A stretch of DNA of 64,000 bases from assembly GCF_041679265.1 (NCBI RefSeq), contig NZ_JBGFSM010000014.1, positions 1-64,000 on the forward strand, written 5' to 3'. Shown in pieces: positions 1 through 8,292 of this stretch. The position numbers and the translations under genes are program-made. Under the pieces are notes generated by a model. It worked only from the letters and a program-made list of their open reading frames with translations, ran no database searches and was not told the origin of the DNA. Numbering within the stretch: the stretch's first letter is position 1; each line of letters opens with the position of its first letter. This DNA comes from Autumnicola sp041679265. Its GTDB lineage: Bacteria > Bacteroidota > Bacteroidia > Flavobacteriales > Flavobacteriaceae.

Positions 1-69
1 TGGTTGGACGTTCAAGTTGGTAATAAGTGGTATACTTTTAAATTGAAATGTGGGGTAGTTCTATATTAA
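1..69 (+). CDS. Possible 3' end of an unidentified gene cut by the window edge
   Basis: Frame 1 is open from the first base to a TAA at 67-69 and encodes 22 residues ending KCGVVLY, with a protein-like composition (WLDVQVGNKWY near its start). It runs against the truncated moeA on the other strand and the two share about nine bases. If real, it is the C-terminus of a gene lying mostly outside the window, possibly a transposase or other inserted gene that interrupted moeA. A 22-codon open frame can occur by chance, so this is tentative. Confidence 0.25.
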   Translation, partial: WLDVQVGNKWYTFKLKCGVVLY

Positions 70-960
70 TATATACATGGAGGCAGGATTGCCTGGCAGG
101 GCAAAAATCCTCTTTTCGCCTTTAGCCCCGAACCACAATGGTTTTCCCGGTTTCTGATTAACTTTATAAAAAATTTCCTTTACTCCGTTAGACAGAAGTG
201 CCTGTTGTACAAAATCATATTTCCCAACAGAAATACCTCCTGAAATCAATAATACATCGTTATTTGCTAAAGCTTCTTTTATAAGTCTGGCAGTTTCTTT
301 GGCATTATCTTTTGCCTGGTAAAATTTTACCTTCGGGAAATTGTTCCTTTTCAAGGCTACCTTTAGCATAAGGGAATTACTTTCATATATTTTTCCAGGC
401 GCAAGGGGCTCATCCAACTGTTCAAGTTCATTTCCCGTTACCATCAGCCCAATTTCAGGAGGTTTAAAAATCTTTATTTGTTTAAGACCAAGGCCGGCAA
501 GCAGGCCTATAGAAGCCTCATTTACCTGGCTTCCTTTCTCTAAAACCTTTACCCCCTTAAGTATCTGCTCTCCTTCTGCCCGAATATTGGCTCTTTTGGC
601 AGGCATTTTTTTAATACTTATTCTTTCAGAAGCTTCTTCTACGTGTTCCTGGATAACAACAGTATCGGCATTTTTTGGAACCATGGCCCCGGTGAATATG
701 CGTACCGCTTCTCCTTCATTAAGTTGAAATTGCCTATTATCTCCGGCTTTTGACTCTCCAATAATTTTATAATTCTCTTTGTTGCTCCATTTAATTGCAT
801 AACCATCCATGGCAGATTGCCGGAATGGAGGCATATTAAGGGGGGAATAAACATCCTTAGCCAGTACCATATCTATTCCGTCCATAAGATCGGTTTCAAT
901 GATCTTTAGGTGGGGTGTCCATTGTGCTATCAATGCCAAGGCTTCTTTTACCGGAATCAT
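61..960 (-). CDS. moeA: Molybdopterin molybdenumtransferase MoeA, C-terminally truncated
   Basis: MoeA inserts molybdate into adenylylated molybdopterin, the last general step of molybdenum cofactor synthesis in the cytoplasm. The 299 residues show MoeA domains I and II (FRQSAMDGYA near residue 45, FTGAMVPKNADTVV near 90) and the MoCF fold (TGNELEQL near 175, ISGGISVGKYD near 240, ALPGNPAS at the end). MoeA proteins are usually about 390-400 residues; here the frame leaves the family right after PGNPAS, reads MYILI and stops, so domain IV is missing. The start at 960 gives a normal N-terminus. The broken end lies next to the window edge and may be an insertion junction. The enzyme is probably inactive or impaired unless a second copy exists. 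Confidence 0.85.
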   Translation of the reverse strand: MIPVKEALALIAQWTPHLKIIETDLMDGIDMVLAKDVYSPLNMPPFRQSAMDGYAIKWSNKENYKIIGESKAGDNRQFQLNEGEAVRIFTGAMVPKNADTVVIQEHVEEASERISIKKMPAKRANIRAEGEQILKGVKVLEKGSQVNEASIGLLAGLGLKQIKIFKPPEIGLMVTGNELEQLDEPLAPGKIYESNSLMLKVALKRNNFPKVKFYQAKDNAKETARLIKEALANNDVLLISGGISVGKYDFVQQALLSNGVKEIFYKVNQKPGKPLWFGAKGEKRIFALPGNPASMYILI

Positions 961-1082
961 ATATACCGTCTTCTGTTTTTCAAATATACCGTATTAGTAC
1001 TTAAAAATAAAAATAAAATTAAGTAATTATACTTAGTTTTGAGAGATTTTGATATTTTTGACCTTCATCTAAACTTCCAACC

Positions 1083-2357
1083 ATGAAAAATAACTATTAT
1101 TTCCTATCCCTGTTTTTTCTTGTAACAACAGCAAATTCCCAGAGCTTTTCTATAGATGTAGATCTAAGGCCCCGTTTTGAATACCGGCATGGGTTTGGAA
1201 ACCTTTTTCCTGATGATGCAGATCCTGCAGCCTTTGTAGTACAGCGATCACGCCTTAATTTGGGATATTTAGCAGAAAGGCTGCAGGTTTTTCTAAGTCT
1301 GCAGGACGTAAGTACCTGGGGAGATACACGGCAAATCCTGGATTATGATGCCAATGATTCCTTTTCTTTGTTCCAGGCATGGGCCAAAGTGCAATTAAGT
1401 GAACACTGGTTTGCCAAATTGGGCAGGCAAGTAATATCTTATGACGATCAGCGGATTTTTGGCGGGCTGGATTGGGCAATGCAGGGGAGATTCCATGATG
1501 CCGCTTTGCTTAAATATCGCAGGGAAGGGCTTCAACTAGATCTTGGGTTTGCTTACAGCCAGGAAAACCAACGGCAATTGGGCACACTTTATACAATTTC
1601 AGGGTTTTTTAGCTATAAAACCATGCAATATGTACACTTCAGCAAAAACTGGCAAAATTCGGCTTTAAGTTTATTGTTCCTCAATAATGGCTTTCAGCAA
1701 TTTCTGGATGAGAATAATGAACTGGCAGACGGGGTTTACAACCGGCAGACGGCGGGAACCTATTTTGAATTTCCGCTAAAGGATTTAAAATTTTCAGGAA
1801 GCGCATATTATCAATTTGGCAAAGCCTCTCCTTCCCGGGATTTAAGCGCCTACCAGTTTGCCTTAGATGCTTCTTATAAACCTCAAAAGACGCTTTTTGG
1901 TATGGGAATGGAAATTTTAAGTGGAACAGGCCAAAACGCTACAGGAGAAAACCATTCTTTTTTCCCCTTGTATGGGACCAATCATAAGTTTAATGGATTT
2001 ATGGATTATTTCTACGTAGGAAATCATGCAAATAGCGTTGGTTTAAATGATTTTTATGGAAAGATTGTTTTTAGAACCGGTGAAAAATCTTCTTTGCTTC
2101 TTAAAGGCCATTATTTTTCTTCAAATGCTGAATTAATTGAAAATGCAGACCGATACCTGGGAACTGAATTGGATGCGGTGTATACCCAAAAGATCCTGCA
2201 GGATGTGCAAATGAATATTGGATATTCCCATATGTTTGCTTCAGAAAGTATGAGCCTTATCAAGGCAGGGAGGAGCACTGATAATACCAATAACTGGGCA
2301 TGGATACAGCTTATCATTAATCCTGTACTCTTAAAACATCATTTTTCAGATAAATAA
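1083..2357 (+). CDS. Alginate-export-family outer membrane porin
   Basis: This is a 424-residue outer-membrane beta-barrel protein with a signal peptide (about residues 1-19, ending TANSQ). The N-terminal barrel region with RPRFEYRHGF, VQRSRLNLGY and KLGRQVISYDDQRIFGGLDW is typical of the alginate-export (AlgE-like) family. In Bacteroidota such proteins are general channels of mostly unknown substrate, so alginate transport should not be assumed. Alternating polar and aromatic strands continue to the end, and there is no plug or TonB box. It is transcribed away from moeA; a TATTTTTG element at 1053-1060 could be its -7 promoter box. The substrate is unknown. Confidence 0.75.
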   Translation: MKNNYYFLSLFFLVTTANSQSFSIDVDLRPRFEYRHGFGNLFPDDADPAAFVVQRSRLNLGYLAERLQVFLSLQDVSTWGDTRQILDYDANDSFSLFQAWAKVQLSEHWFAKLGRQVISYDDQRIFGGLDWAMQGRFHDAALLKYRREGLQLDLGFAYSQENQRQLGTLYTISGFFSYKTMQYVHFSKNWQNSALSLLFLNNGFQQFLDENNELADGVYNRQTAGTYFEFPLKDLKFSGSAYYQFGKASPSRDLSAYQFALDASYKPQKTLFGMGMEILSGTGQNATGENHSFFPLYGTNHKFNGFMDYFYVGNHANSVGLNDFYGKIVFRTGEKSSLLLKGHYFSSNAELIENADRYLGTELDAVYTQKILQDVQMNIGYSHMFASESMSLIKAGRSTDNTNNWAWIQLIINPVLLKHHFSDK

Positions 2358-2390
2358 AGTTGCTCCGGGAAGAGAATTCCTGAAATTTTT

Positions 2391-3149
2391 CTAGTCCCTT
2401 TCTCCAGGCTCATGAAGGACTTCAGAGTTTTCTTGCTTGGCTTTACTATGCTCCTCATCCCCCAGGGGTCCTTGTTTTCTTTCGTCTAAAGACTGGAGAC
2501 GGGAAGAGGACCCGTAAATAATCGCCACATCATCTTTGTTGATTTTCGTTTTTCCTGTTGGCGCACCTGTATATTCCCCGTTTGAACGCTTAATTCCCAG
2601 TACAAGTAAACCTTCAGTATGTAATTCGAGTTGGCTAAGCGGGGCTCCGGTAATCCAGTCGTGCTCCCGTGCCTTGATCTCGGTTACGCGGTAATCTTCA
2701 GATAAATGGAGCAAACTATAATAATCTTTTACATTTAGGCTGGTATATTTTTTTAATGCTTTATTGATGATAACCGATAGCTTTTTATCCACCCACCTGC
2801 TTTGCGACAAAAATATAAGGGAGCCAAGCCCTAGAAATAATACCAGCACCTCCCAGGAGAAGAATCCGGAATCTTCCAGGGAAATGAAACTAAAAATAGC
2901 TGAAGATATGGTGGTGATAACTCCCGCATTTCCAAGAAAAATAAGTACGGTAAGTATTTTTCTCCTTACCGGGTGGTTTACCACCATTTCAGATTCTTTT
3001 GTGGTAAAACCAACTCCCAAATAAGCCGAACGTGCCTGGAAATTTGCAGTTTCCTTAGACAGGCCGGTGTGGATTAATGCCAGGCTGCCGATACGGGTGG
3101 TAAGCAGGGAAAAGGAAATAATGATTAATAGTGAAATGATAGCTGCCAC
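2391..3149 (-). CDS. Membrane protein with TrkA-C (RCK_C) domain
   Basis: A 252-residue inner-membrane protein. Hydrophobic segments lie at about residues 1-25, 62-88 and 95-115. The cytoplasmic part at roughly 140-215 resembles a TrkA-C/RCK_C ligand-binding domain (ITGAPLSQLELHTEGLLVLGIKR, then VAIIYGSSSRLQSLDE). The tail after residue 220 is charged and probably disordered. RCK_C domains bind small ligands and gate ion channels or transporters; there is no K+ selectivity filter or NAD-binding RCK_N domain, so the protein is more likely a regulatory membrane protein than a channel. The patatin gene on the same strand lies 57 bases upstream and may be co-transcribed. Confidence 0.6.
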   Translation of the reverse strand: MAAIISLLIIISFSLLTTRIGSLALIHTGLSKETANFQARSAYLGVGFTTKESEMVVNHPVRRKILTVLIFLGNAGVITTISSAIFSFISLEDSGFFSWEVLVLFLGLGSLIFLSQSRWVDKKLSVIINKALKKYTSLNVKDYYSLLHLSEDYRVTEIKAREHDWITGAPLSQLELHTEGLLVLGIKRSNGEYTGAPTGKTKINKDDVAIIYGSSSRLQSLDERKQGPLGDEEHSKAKQENSEVLHEPGERD

Positions 3150-3206
3150 TTCCTGTAATTTATTTCTAAGATAAAAAGTTCTACAGAAATATCAGGGACA
3201 ACTCCT

Positions 3207-4244
3207 TTAATGATTCTCAATCAGCTTTTTCACAATTTCATCCAGCTGTTCTTTGTTTTTTTCTACGGCTGCCAGTCCATCTTCATGTAAAGCTTTTAAA
3301 TTTTCGGGTTTGGCATTGTCCATAGCGCTATCTGCGTGTATTAACTCCGGCTGGATGCGGTAATAATCTTCACAATCTTCAACCGGAAGCGTATCATATA
3401 TTTTTTTTAACTGATAATCTACTGTTTCAGAATTACCGCTCATCATAATGTCAATTAGCGGGTTGATCCATTTTAAAACCCCGGCATCTTTATAATCTTC
3501 GTAAGGATAAGGCTGCTTTACAGATCCCGTTCCAACAGAAACAATCAACATGTCCTTTGCCGATGGTTTATCGGGTTTTTCAGCAGTATTCAGGACTTCA
3601 GAAAAGCGGATGGTGCGTGCTTCGGCATAAGCGCATAAAGCGGGATTATTAGCAAATACCCCTCCATCTACCAGGGCATGAGGGGTGCCGTAGAGGGAAT
3701 TTATCCTTACCGGTTCAAAATAAGTTGGCGCGGCAGAGGTTGCCCTGGCCACATCTTTTAGCCGATAATTGTAAAGTTCGCTTTTGGCATCCAGGCTGGT
3801 AAAAAAATGTGCTTTCCTGTTTCGTATATCATAACTGGAAACCAGGCAGGGTTTTAGGAGTTCACTCAGCACTTTTTCTCCAAAATACTGGTCCAGGGCA
3901 TACTCCAGGTCTTTTGCCTCATATTTCTCATCACAGATGCCGCCCATACTTTCAATTTTTTTCTTCAGGCTTACATTAAAAATTTCACCTCCCAGTTTAA
4001 GGTATAGGTTCAAAGCCTCTTTTGCGCTGAATTTGTGATTTTTTTCCTTATCGGGACACAGGTAGATGAGCGATAATATGCCTCCGGTACTGGTACCGGA
4101 GAGAAAATCGAAATATTCTCCAATGGCAGCATTGCTGTTCCCTGTTTTTTGCTGAATTTGTTCTTCTAAATAAGTAATTATGGTGCCTGGAAGAATGCCT
4201 CTTATCCCGCCCCCGTCCAGCGAAAGAATCCGTATCTTTTTCAT
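3207..4244 (-). CDS. Patatin-like phospholipase
   Basis: A 345-residue patatin-family lipid acyl hydrolase. The whole catalytic set is visible: oxyanion-hole motif DGGGIRG at residues 10-16, nucleophile elbow GTSTGG with Ser52, and the dyad aspartate in DGG at 193-195 followed by VFANNP. There is no signal peptide, so it should act on membrane phospholipids from the cytoplasm. Its length and motif spacing match the CapV/patatin-like group, in which some members are CBASS effectors. No cyclic-nucleotide synthase, Cap2 or Cap3 gene lies nearby, so a housekeeping lipase is the simpler reading. A 576-base gene-poor stretch lies upstream. Confidence 0.85.
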   Translation of the reverse strand: MKKIRILSLDGGGIRGILPGTIITYLEEQIQQKTGNSNAAIGEYFDFLSGTSTGGILSLIYLCPDKEKNHKFSAKEALNLYLKLGGEIFNVSLKKKIESMGGICDEKYEAKDLEYALDQYFGEKVLSELLKPCLVSSYDIRNRKAHFFTSLDAKSELYNYRLKDVARATSAAPTYFEPVRINSLYGTPHALVDGGVFANNPALCAYAEARTIRFSEVLNTAEKPDKPSAKDMLIVSVGTGSVKQPYPYEDYKDAGVLKWINPLIDIMMSGNSETVDYQLKKIYDTLPVEDCEDYYRIQPELIHADSAMDNAKPENLKALHEDGLAAVEKNKEQLDEIVKKLIENH

Positions 4245-4456
4245 ACTGCTTTGGCTTTAGATTGAAAGGAAACAGAATGGCCTGGAAAAATAGTACTTCT
4301 GAAAAATCTAATTTTCATCCATTTCGGCCAAACCATCCTCAATAGTATTCAACTTAACATTATTGACTCCCTTGCTTAAAATTAGCAAAAATAATTGCCA
4401 TCATATGATGATTTAATTTATTAAGAAAATGTTTTTCAGTGGCTTATTGGTAAAAT

Positions 4457-4860
4457 ATGGAATTTACTACCCTGAGTTCTTCTATAATATCCGGAAAGGC
4501 GATGTTCTTCAGATAATATGTAGACAGCGCTTTATTGCCTCACGGCCAAGGAAAACAAGGCTATTTTTCCAGGAGGATCTTTTTTTGAAAGGCTGATTGG
4601 CAAATGTGCGATTCCCATTGAAGATAAAAGGAAAATCCTGCCTAAAAGTAAGAATCGAAAAAGATCTCATGAAATCTGCTGAAAATCTCAACCAGCTTAT
4701 TTCTGAAATGAAAACCCCGCTGTAATATTACAAAGATTGATTGAAAATCCAGAATACTGGTTTTTGAACTGGTATCCAAACGGAATGGGTTTTTTAAAGA
4801 ACAGAGAAAAATATAAAATTTTAATCTTCCGGAAGAATATGATCTTTTTCCATGGCCCGC
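4457..4860 (+). pseudogene. Possible decayed coding sequence in a gene-poor stretch (4245-4820)
   Basis: No intact gene spans 4245-4820. The + strand shows short protein-like pieces in shifting frames: from ATG 4457 a piece beginning MEFTTLSSSIISGKAMFFR, then a frame with FIASRPRKTRLFFQED interrupted by an in-frame TGA near 4592 and continuing to EKDLMKSAENLNQLISEM before a TAA near 4723, then a shifted frame with LIENPEYWFLNWYPNGMGF. This looks like a gene broken by point and frameshift mutations, and its end runs into the convergent lipoprotein gene. I do not recognise the family, and chance open frames cannot be excluded. Confidence 0.25.
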
Positions 4861-5450
4861 GTGAGTGCCTTAATATATTTTTTTACGCTACTCTTAAATT
4901 TCCTTGGATTCTTTAATTCTAGGGAACAGCTCCAGATTAACGTTTTACCATTTTCGGTTAAGGCATAAACTTCTGTATTGGAATGGTAAATTTTGTTGCT
5001 TCCGGCATCATTCTCAACCGGGGCCGGTTTTTTTTCCATATTGGCATCTTCAGGCACTTCCTGATTACTTCCCCATACATTTCCAAGGAACTGAAAGAAG
5101 TTGGGCCTTTCTTCCACATCTTCAATTTTGCTTATCAATACGGTTTTATAGCCTTTTGCCAGAAGATCTGTTCCTGTTTTTTCCAGTGCTTCTTCAGCTG
5201 CCCTCATGTTCTGGAAGGAATAAGTTAAAGAATCATAACCCGATACCGCATGTACCTCTTCTCTTTCCAAAGTTTTTTCCAAACGGTTTTCAAAATAGCT
5301 TCCGGCCTGAGTTTCGGAAGTAATTCCTATAATGACCGCGTCCCTCAGGATACGGTCCTCCATTTTTCCCGGGCTTTGAGTATTCACTATTTTTGCAGAA
5401 TGGCATCCGGCAAGAGAGAATACCAAAAGTAAAAGAAAAAACCGTTTCAT
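4821..5450 (-). CDS. Uncharacterised lipoprotein
   Basis: A 209-residue protein with a clear lipoprotein signal: basic start MKRF, hydrophobic core and lipobox LAGC with Cys16, so it should be anchored in the envelope. The mature part has a phase resembling periplasmic proteins (AVIIGITSETQAGSYFENRL, then GYKTVLISKIEDVEERP) and an acidic low-complexity stretch near residues 135-150. No catalytic motif is visible and I do not recognise the family. It stands alone; the next gene upstream on this strand ends at a terminator near 5554. Confidence 0.6.
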   Translation of the reverse strand: MKRFFLLLLVFSLAGCHSAKIVNTQSPGKMEDRILRDAVIIGITSETQAGSYFENRLEKTLEREEVHAVSGYDSLTYSFQNMRAAEEALEKTGTDLLAKGYKTVLISKIEDVEERPNFFQFLGNVWGSNQEVPEDANMEKKPAPVENDAGSNKIYHSNTEVYALTENGKTLIWSCSLELKNPRKFKSSVKKYIKALTRAMEKDHILPED

Positions 5451-5553
5451 AGCTTGTTTCTGTTAAAGGTAACTATATAGTCGCGCTAAAGCAACTGTTT
5501 AAGCAGTTTATAGCTTATAGCCTTCACCTTCGTTAATTCTCTGAAGAAAAAGA

Positions 5554-5588
5554 AGAGCAGATTTCCCTGCGTAAGAAAAATCCGCTCT
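5554..5588 (-). terminator. Terminator of the efflux operon
   Basis: Imperfect inverted repeat with arms AGAGCAGATTT (5554-5564) and AAATCCGCTCT (5578-5588), one mismatch. On the minus strand the stem is followed by CTTCTTTTTC. It lies 22 bases after the MFS gene stop and fits as the end of the four-gene operon. Confidence 0.55.
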
Positions 5589-5610
5589 ATCAACTTACAG
5601 TGGGGGAGAT

Positions 5611-7188
5611 TTAATGTACAGAGGAGGTATCTACTTTTCCTGCGCCTTTTTTAATAAGCAGTACAAAGGGCACGCAAATTAAAAACAATATTCCCAGGTA
5701 TAGAAAGATATCCATATAGGAGAGGACCGTGCTCTGTTTCATAATACTACCGTTTAGCACTTCGTAAGCCCGGCTAAGGGCCTCGTTAGCGCTATACCCT
5801 TTGCTTATAAACATTTGTTTTAAACCAGCGATCCTTTCCTGTACCTGGAAATTTATGCTGGAAATATTGGGGATAAGGTCAACCCGGTGCTGCTGATTAA
5901 GCCTGGAAATAAAAGTGGTGATAATGGCAATTCCAAAGGATCCTCCCAGCTGGCGCATCATTCCCGTAAAAGCAGCACCCTCTCCTATATCTTTTCCCTG
6001 TAGGGTGGATAAGGATAATGTGGTAATTGGTACAAATAACAACCCTAATCCAACACCTCTTACCACCAATGGCCAGAACATTAATTCTGAGCCTGTATCT
6101 GGCGTCATAAGATTATACATCCAGTAGCTGTAAATAAAGAAGATGCTAAATCCTGCTGCGGCAAGGTATTTTTGGGGTACCCCGCGTTCCAGTAGTTTTC
6201 CAATTATGGGCATCATTAAACCGGTGGTAATCGAGCTTGGGATGAGCAACAATCCGGCATCGGTGGCTGTCCAGCCTAAAATGGACTGGGTGTAAATTGG
6301 AATAATAAAAGTGGATCCAAATAAGCCAAATCCCAGGATAAAGGTCATCACCGTTCCCATGGCCAGATTGCTGTCCCTTAGTACCCGCAGGTTTACCACG
6401 GGGTGTTTATAAACCAGCTCCCTCCAGATAAAGAGGATTAACCCAAATAAAGATGTGAGGCTAAGGCTTACAATCAGGGAGTCTTCAAACCAATCGTCCT
6501 GTTGCCCGTGTTCCAGCACAAACTGTAGGGAACCAATAAAAGTTGCCAGTAAGACAATACCCCACCAGTCTACCTGATTTACCTTTAATTTTTCACCATA
6601 TTTAGGACTTCTAACATAAATTAGGGTAAGGAAAGTTGCCAGGATCCCAATAGGAATATTAATATAAAAGATATAAGGCCAGGAGAAGTGGTCTACCAGA
6701 TATCCTCCCAAAGGAGGGCCAAGGGTAGGGCCAACAATAACGCCCATTCCATAAATAGCCTGGGCCATCCCGCGTTTTTTAAGCGGATAACTCTCCGTAA
6801 TGATTGTCTGGGCGGTAACCAACAGTGCGCCACCACCCATACCCTGGATAAACCTAAAGGCAACAAGCTCCCAGATGTTAGTTGCATTTCCGCAGAGGAA
6901 AGAGGCGATGGTAAAAATAATGATGGAAGCTGCGAAATAATTCCGCCGGCCAAACTGCTTGGAAAGCCAGCTGGTCATAGGAATAATAATAACATTGGCA
7001 ATGGCATATGCGGTAATTACCCAGGCAATATCTGTAAGAGTGGCGCCAAGGCTACCGCGCATGTCATTTAGCGCCACGTTTACAATGGTAGTATCTATAA
7101 TTTCAAGAAGAGCACATAAAATTGCGGTAATAGTAATAATTACCCTTCTGAAACCATATTCTACCAGGTTGTTTTCTTCTTGCTGCAT
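5611..7188 (-). CDS. DHA2-family MFS multidrug efflux transporter (EmrB type)
   Basis: A 525-residue proton-driven drug exporter of the DHA2 (14-helix) major facilitator group. Hydrophobic helices run through the length. The motif-A region WLSKQFGRRNYF lies between helices 2 and 3, and the antiporter motif C appears as GVIVGPTLGPPLGGYLVD near residue 150. It is the inner-membrane pump of a tripartite system: its start lies 3 bases after the HlyD/EmrA gene, with TolC and TetR genes upstream. The substrate is not predictable; homologues export hydrophobic drugs, dyes, bile salts or fatty acids. Annotation as EmrB is at family level only. Confidence 0.92.
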   Translation of the reverse strand: MQQEENNLVEYGFRRVIITITAILCALLEIIDTTIVNVALNDMRGSLGATLTDIAWVITAYAIANVIIIPMTSWLSKQFGRRNYFAASIIIFTIASFLCGNATNIWELVAFRFIQGMGGGALLVTAQTIITESYPLKKRGMAQAIYGMGVIVGPTLGPPLGGYLVDHFSWPYIFYINIPIGILATFLTLIYVRSPKYGEKLKVNQVDWWGIVLLATFIGSLQFVLEHGQQDDWFEDSLIVSLSLTSLFGLILFIWRELVYKHPVVNLRVLRDSNLAMGTVMTFILGFGLFGSTFIIPIYTQSILGWTATDAGLLLIPSSITTGLMMPIIGKLLERGVPQKYLAAAGFSIFFIYSYWMYNLMTPDTGSELMFWPLVVRGVGLGLLFVPITTLSLSTLQGKDIGEGAAFTGMMRQLGGSFGIAIITTFISRLNQQHRVDLIPNISSINFQVQERIAGLKQMFISKGYSANEALSRAYEVLNGSIMKQSTVLSYMDIFLYLGILFLICVPFVLLIKKGAGKVDTSSVH

Positions 7189-7191
7189 AAT

Positions 7192-8283
7192 TTAGTTTAA
7201 ATGTACATCTACCTCTACATTCATCCCTGAACGCAGTTTTTGCAATTTTTGCGCATCATTGGTTTCGGTAAAATCTATTTTTACCGGAAGACGTTGTACT
7301 GTTTTTACAAAGTTTCCTGTAGCATTATCCGGAGGTAAAAGAGAGAATCTTGCACCGGTTGCCGGAGAGAATGCGCTTATTTTTCCTTCAAATTCCATGT
7401 CTGGATAAGCATCTACTTCAATTCCTACCTTTTGGCCAATATTCATCTTTTCCAGCTGGGTTTCTTTAAAATTAGCAACTACCCATTTCTCTTTCGTATT
7501 CACCAGGTAAAATAAAGCCTGCCCGGGTTGTACAAACTGGCCTTCCTGTAGATCAACTTCAGATAGCTGTCCGTCTATAGGTGCGGTAACCACAGTATAA
7601 TCCATGTTTAATTTTGCGGCATCCAGGGCAGCCTGTGCGCTTTTAATATTAGCTTCAGCAACAGAAACCTGTTTTTCAGAGATTTCTGTTTGCGAATTTG
7701 CAGCATTCCGCTGGCTTGCGGTGGCCTGCTGCTGATTCTTAAGAACTTCCAGCTGCCGCTCTGCCTGTTGTTTTTCAGCTAAAGCCTGCTCATACTGCTG
7801 CTCGGTAATAGAGTGGTTATTATAAAGATTTTCATAGCGTTTAAAATCATTCTGAGCCCTCCAAAGACGAATTTTTGCGGCTTCAATACTTTCAGAAGCA
7901 GAGCCTACCTGCGCGTTGGAAGCGGCCGCGTTGGCACGGTAGGAACCAATGCTGGCTTCGGCTACACCACGCTGGCTGGTGGCTGCGGCAAGGTTTGCCT
8001 CTGCCTGCTGAAGTTTAACCTGATAGTCCCTGTTATCTATTATAAATAAAGTGTCGCCTGCTTTTACCTGTTCGTTATCTTCTACGTATACATGCTCCAC
8101 ATAACCTCCTACGTGAGGGATAATAGCAGTCATATTGGCTTCTACCTGGGCATCGTCTGTCTCTTCATGAGAAAGGGAATGAATAAACTTATATCCGCCG
8201 TAAATAAGCCCAATCCCTACCAGAACCGCAATGATGCTAATGAATTTCTTATTTGTTTTTTTCTTCTGTTCCATTTTTGTCAA
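7192..8283 (-). CDS. HlyD/EmrA-family periplasmic adaptor
   Basis: A 363-residue membrane-fusion protein linking the inner-membrane pump to the TolC channel. It has a short basic N-terminus, one transmembrane helix (about residues 13-33), a split lipoyl/barrel-sandwich domain (HVGGYVEHVYVEDNEQVKAGDTLF near 52-75 and TAPIDGQLSEVDLQEGQFV near 235), a long Ala/Gln-rich coiled-coil hairpin between them (about 78-220) and a beta-barrel domain at the end. The gene lies 9 bases after the TolC stop and 3 bases before the MFS start, so the operon is tightly coupled. Confidence 0.92.
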   Translation of the reverse strand: MTKMEQKKKTNKKFISIIAVLVGIGLIYGGYKFIHSLSHEETDDAQVEANMTAIIPHVGGYVEHVYVEDNEQVKAGDTLFIIDNRDYQVKLQQAEANLAAATSQRGVAEASIGSYRANAAASNAQVGSASESIEAAKIRLWRAQNDFKRYENLYNNHSITEQQYEQALAEKQQAERQLEVLKNQQQATASQRNAANSQTEISEKQVSVAEANIKSAQAALDAAKLNMDYTVVTAPIDGQLSEVDLQEGQFVQPGQALFYLVNTKEKWVVANFKETQLEKMNIGQKVGIEVDAYPDMEFEGKISAFSPATGARFSLLPPDNATGNFVKTVQRLPVKIDFTETNDAQKLQKLRSGMNVEVDVHLN

Positions 8284-8292
8284 AATGATTTG

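Noticed and set aside
341..727. Antisense open frame within moeA
   Set aside because: It mirrors the codon pattern of the real gene on the other strand and has no start signal or family resemblance; many similar shadows lie over other genes and were left out.
3207..4244. CBASS defence system around the patatin gene
   Set aside because: The patatin has the right size and motifs for a CapV effector, but no cyclic-nucleotide synthase or Cap2/Cap3 gene is near, and the neighbours are ordinary.
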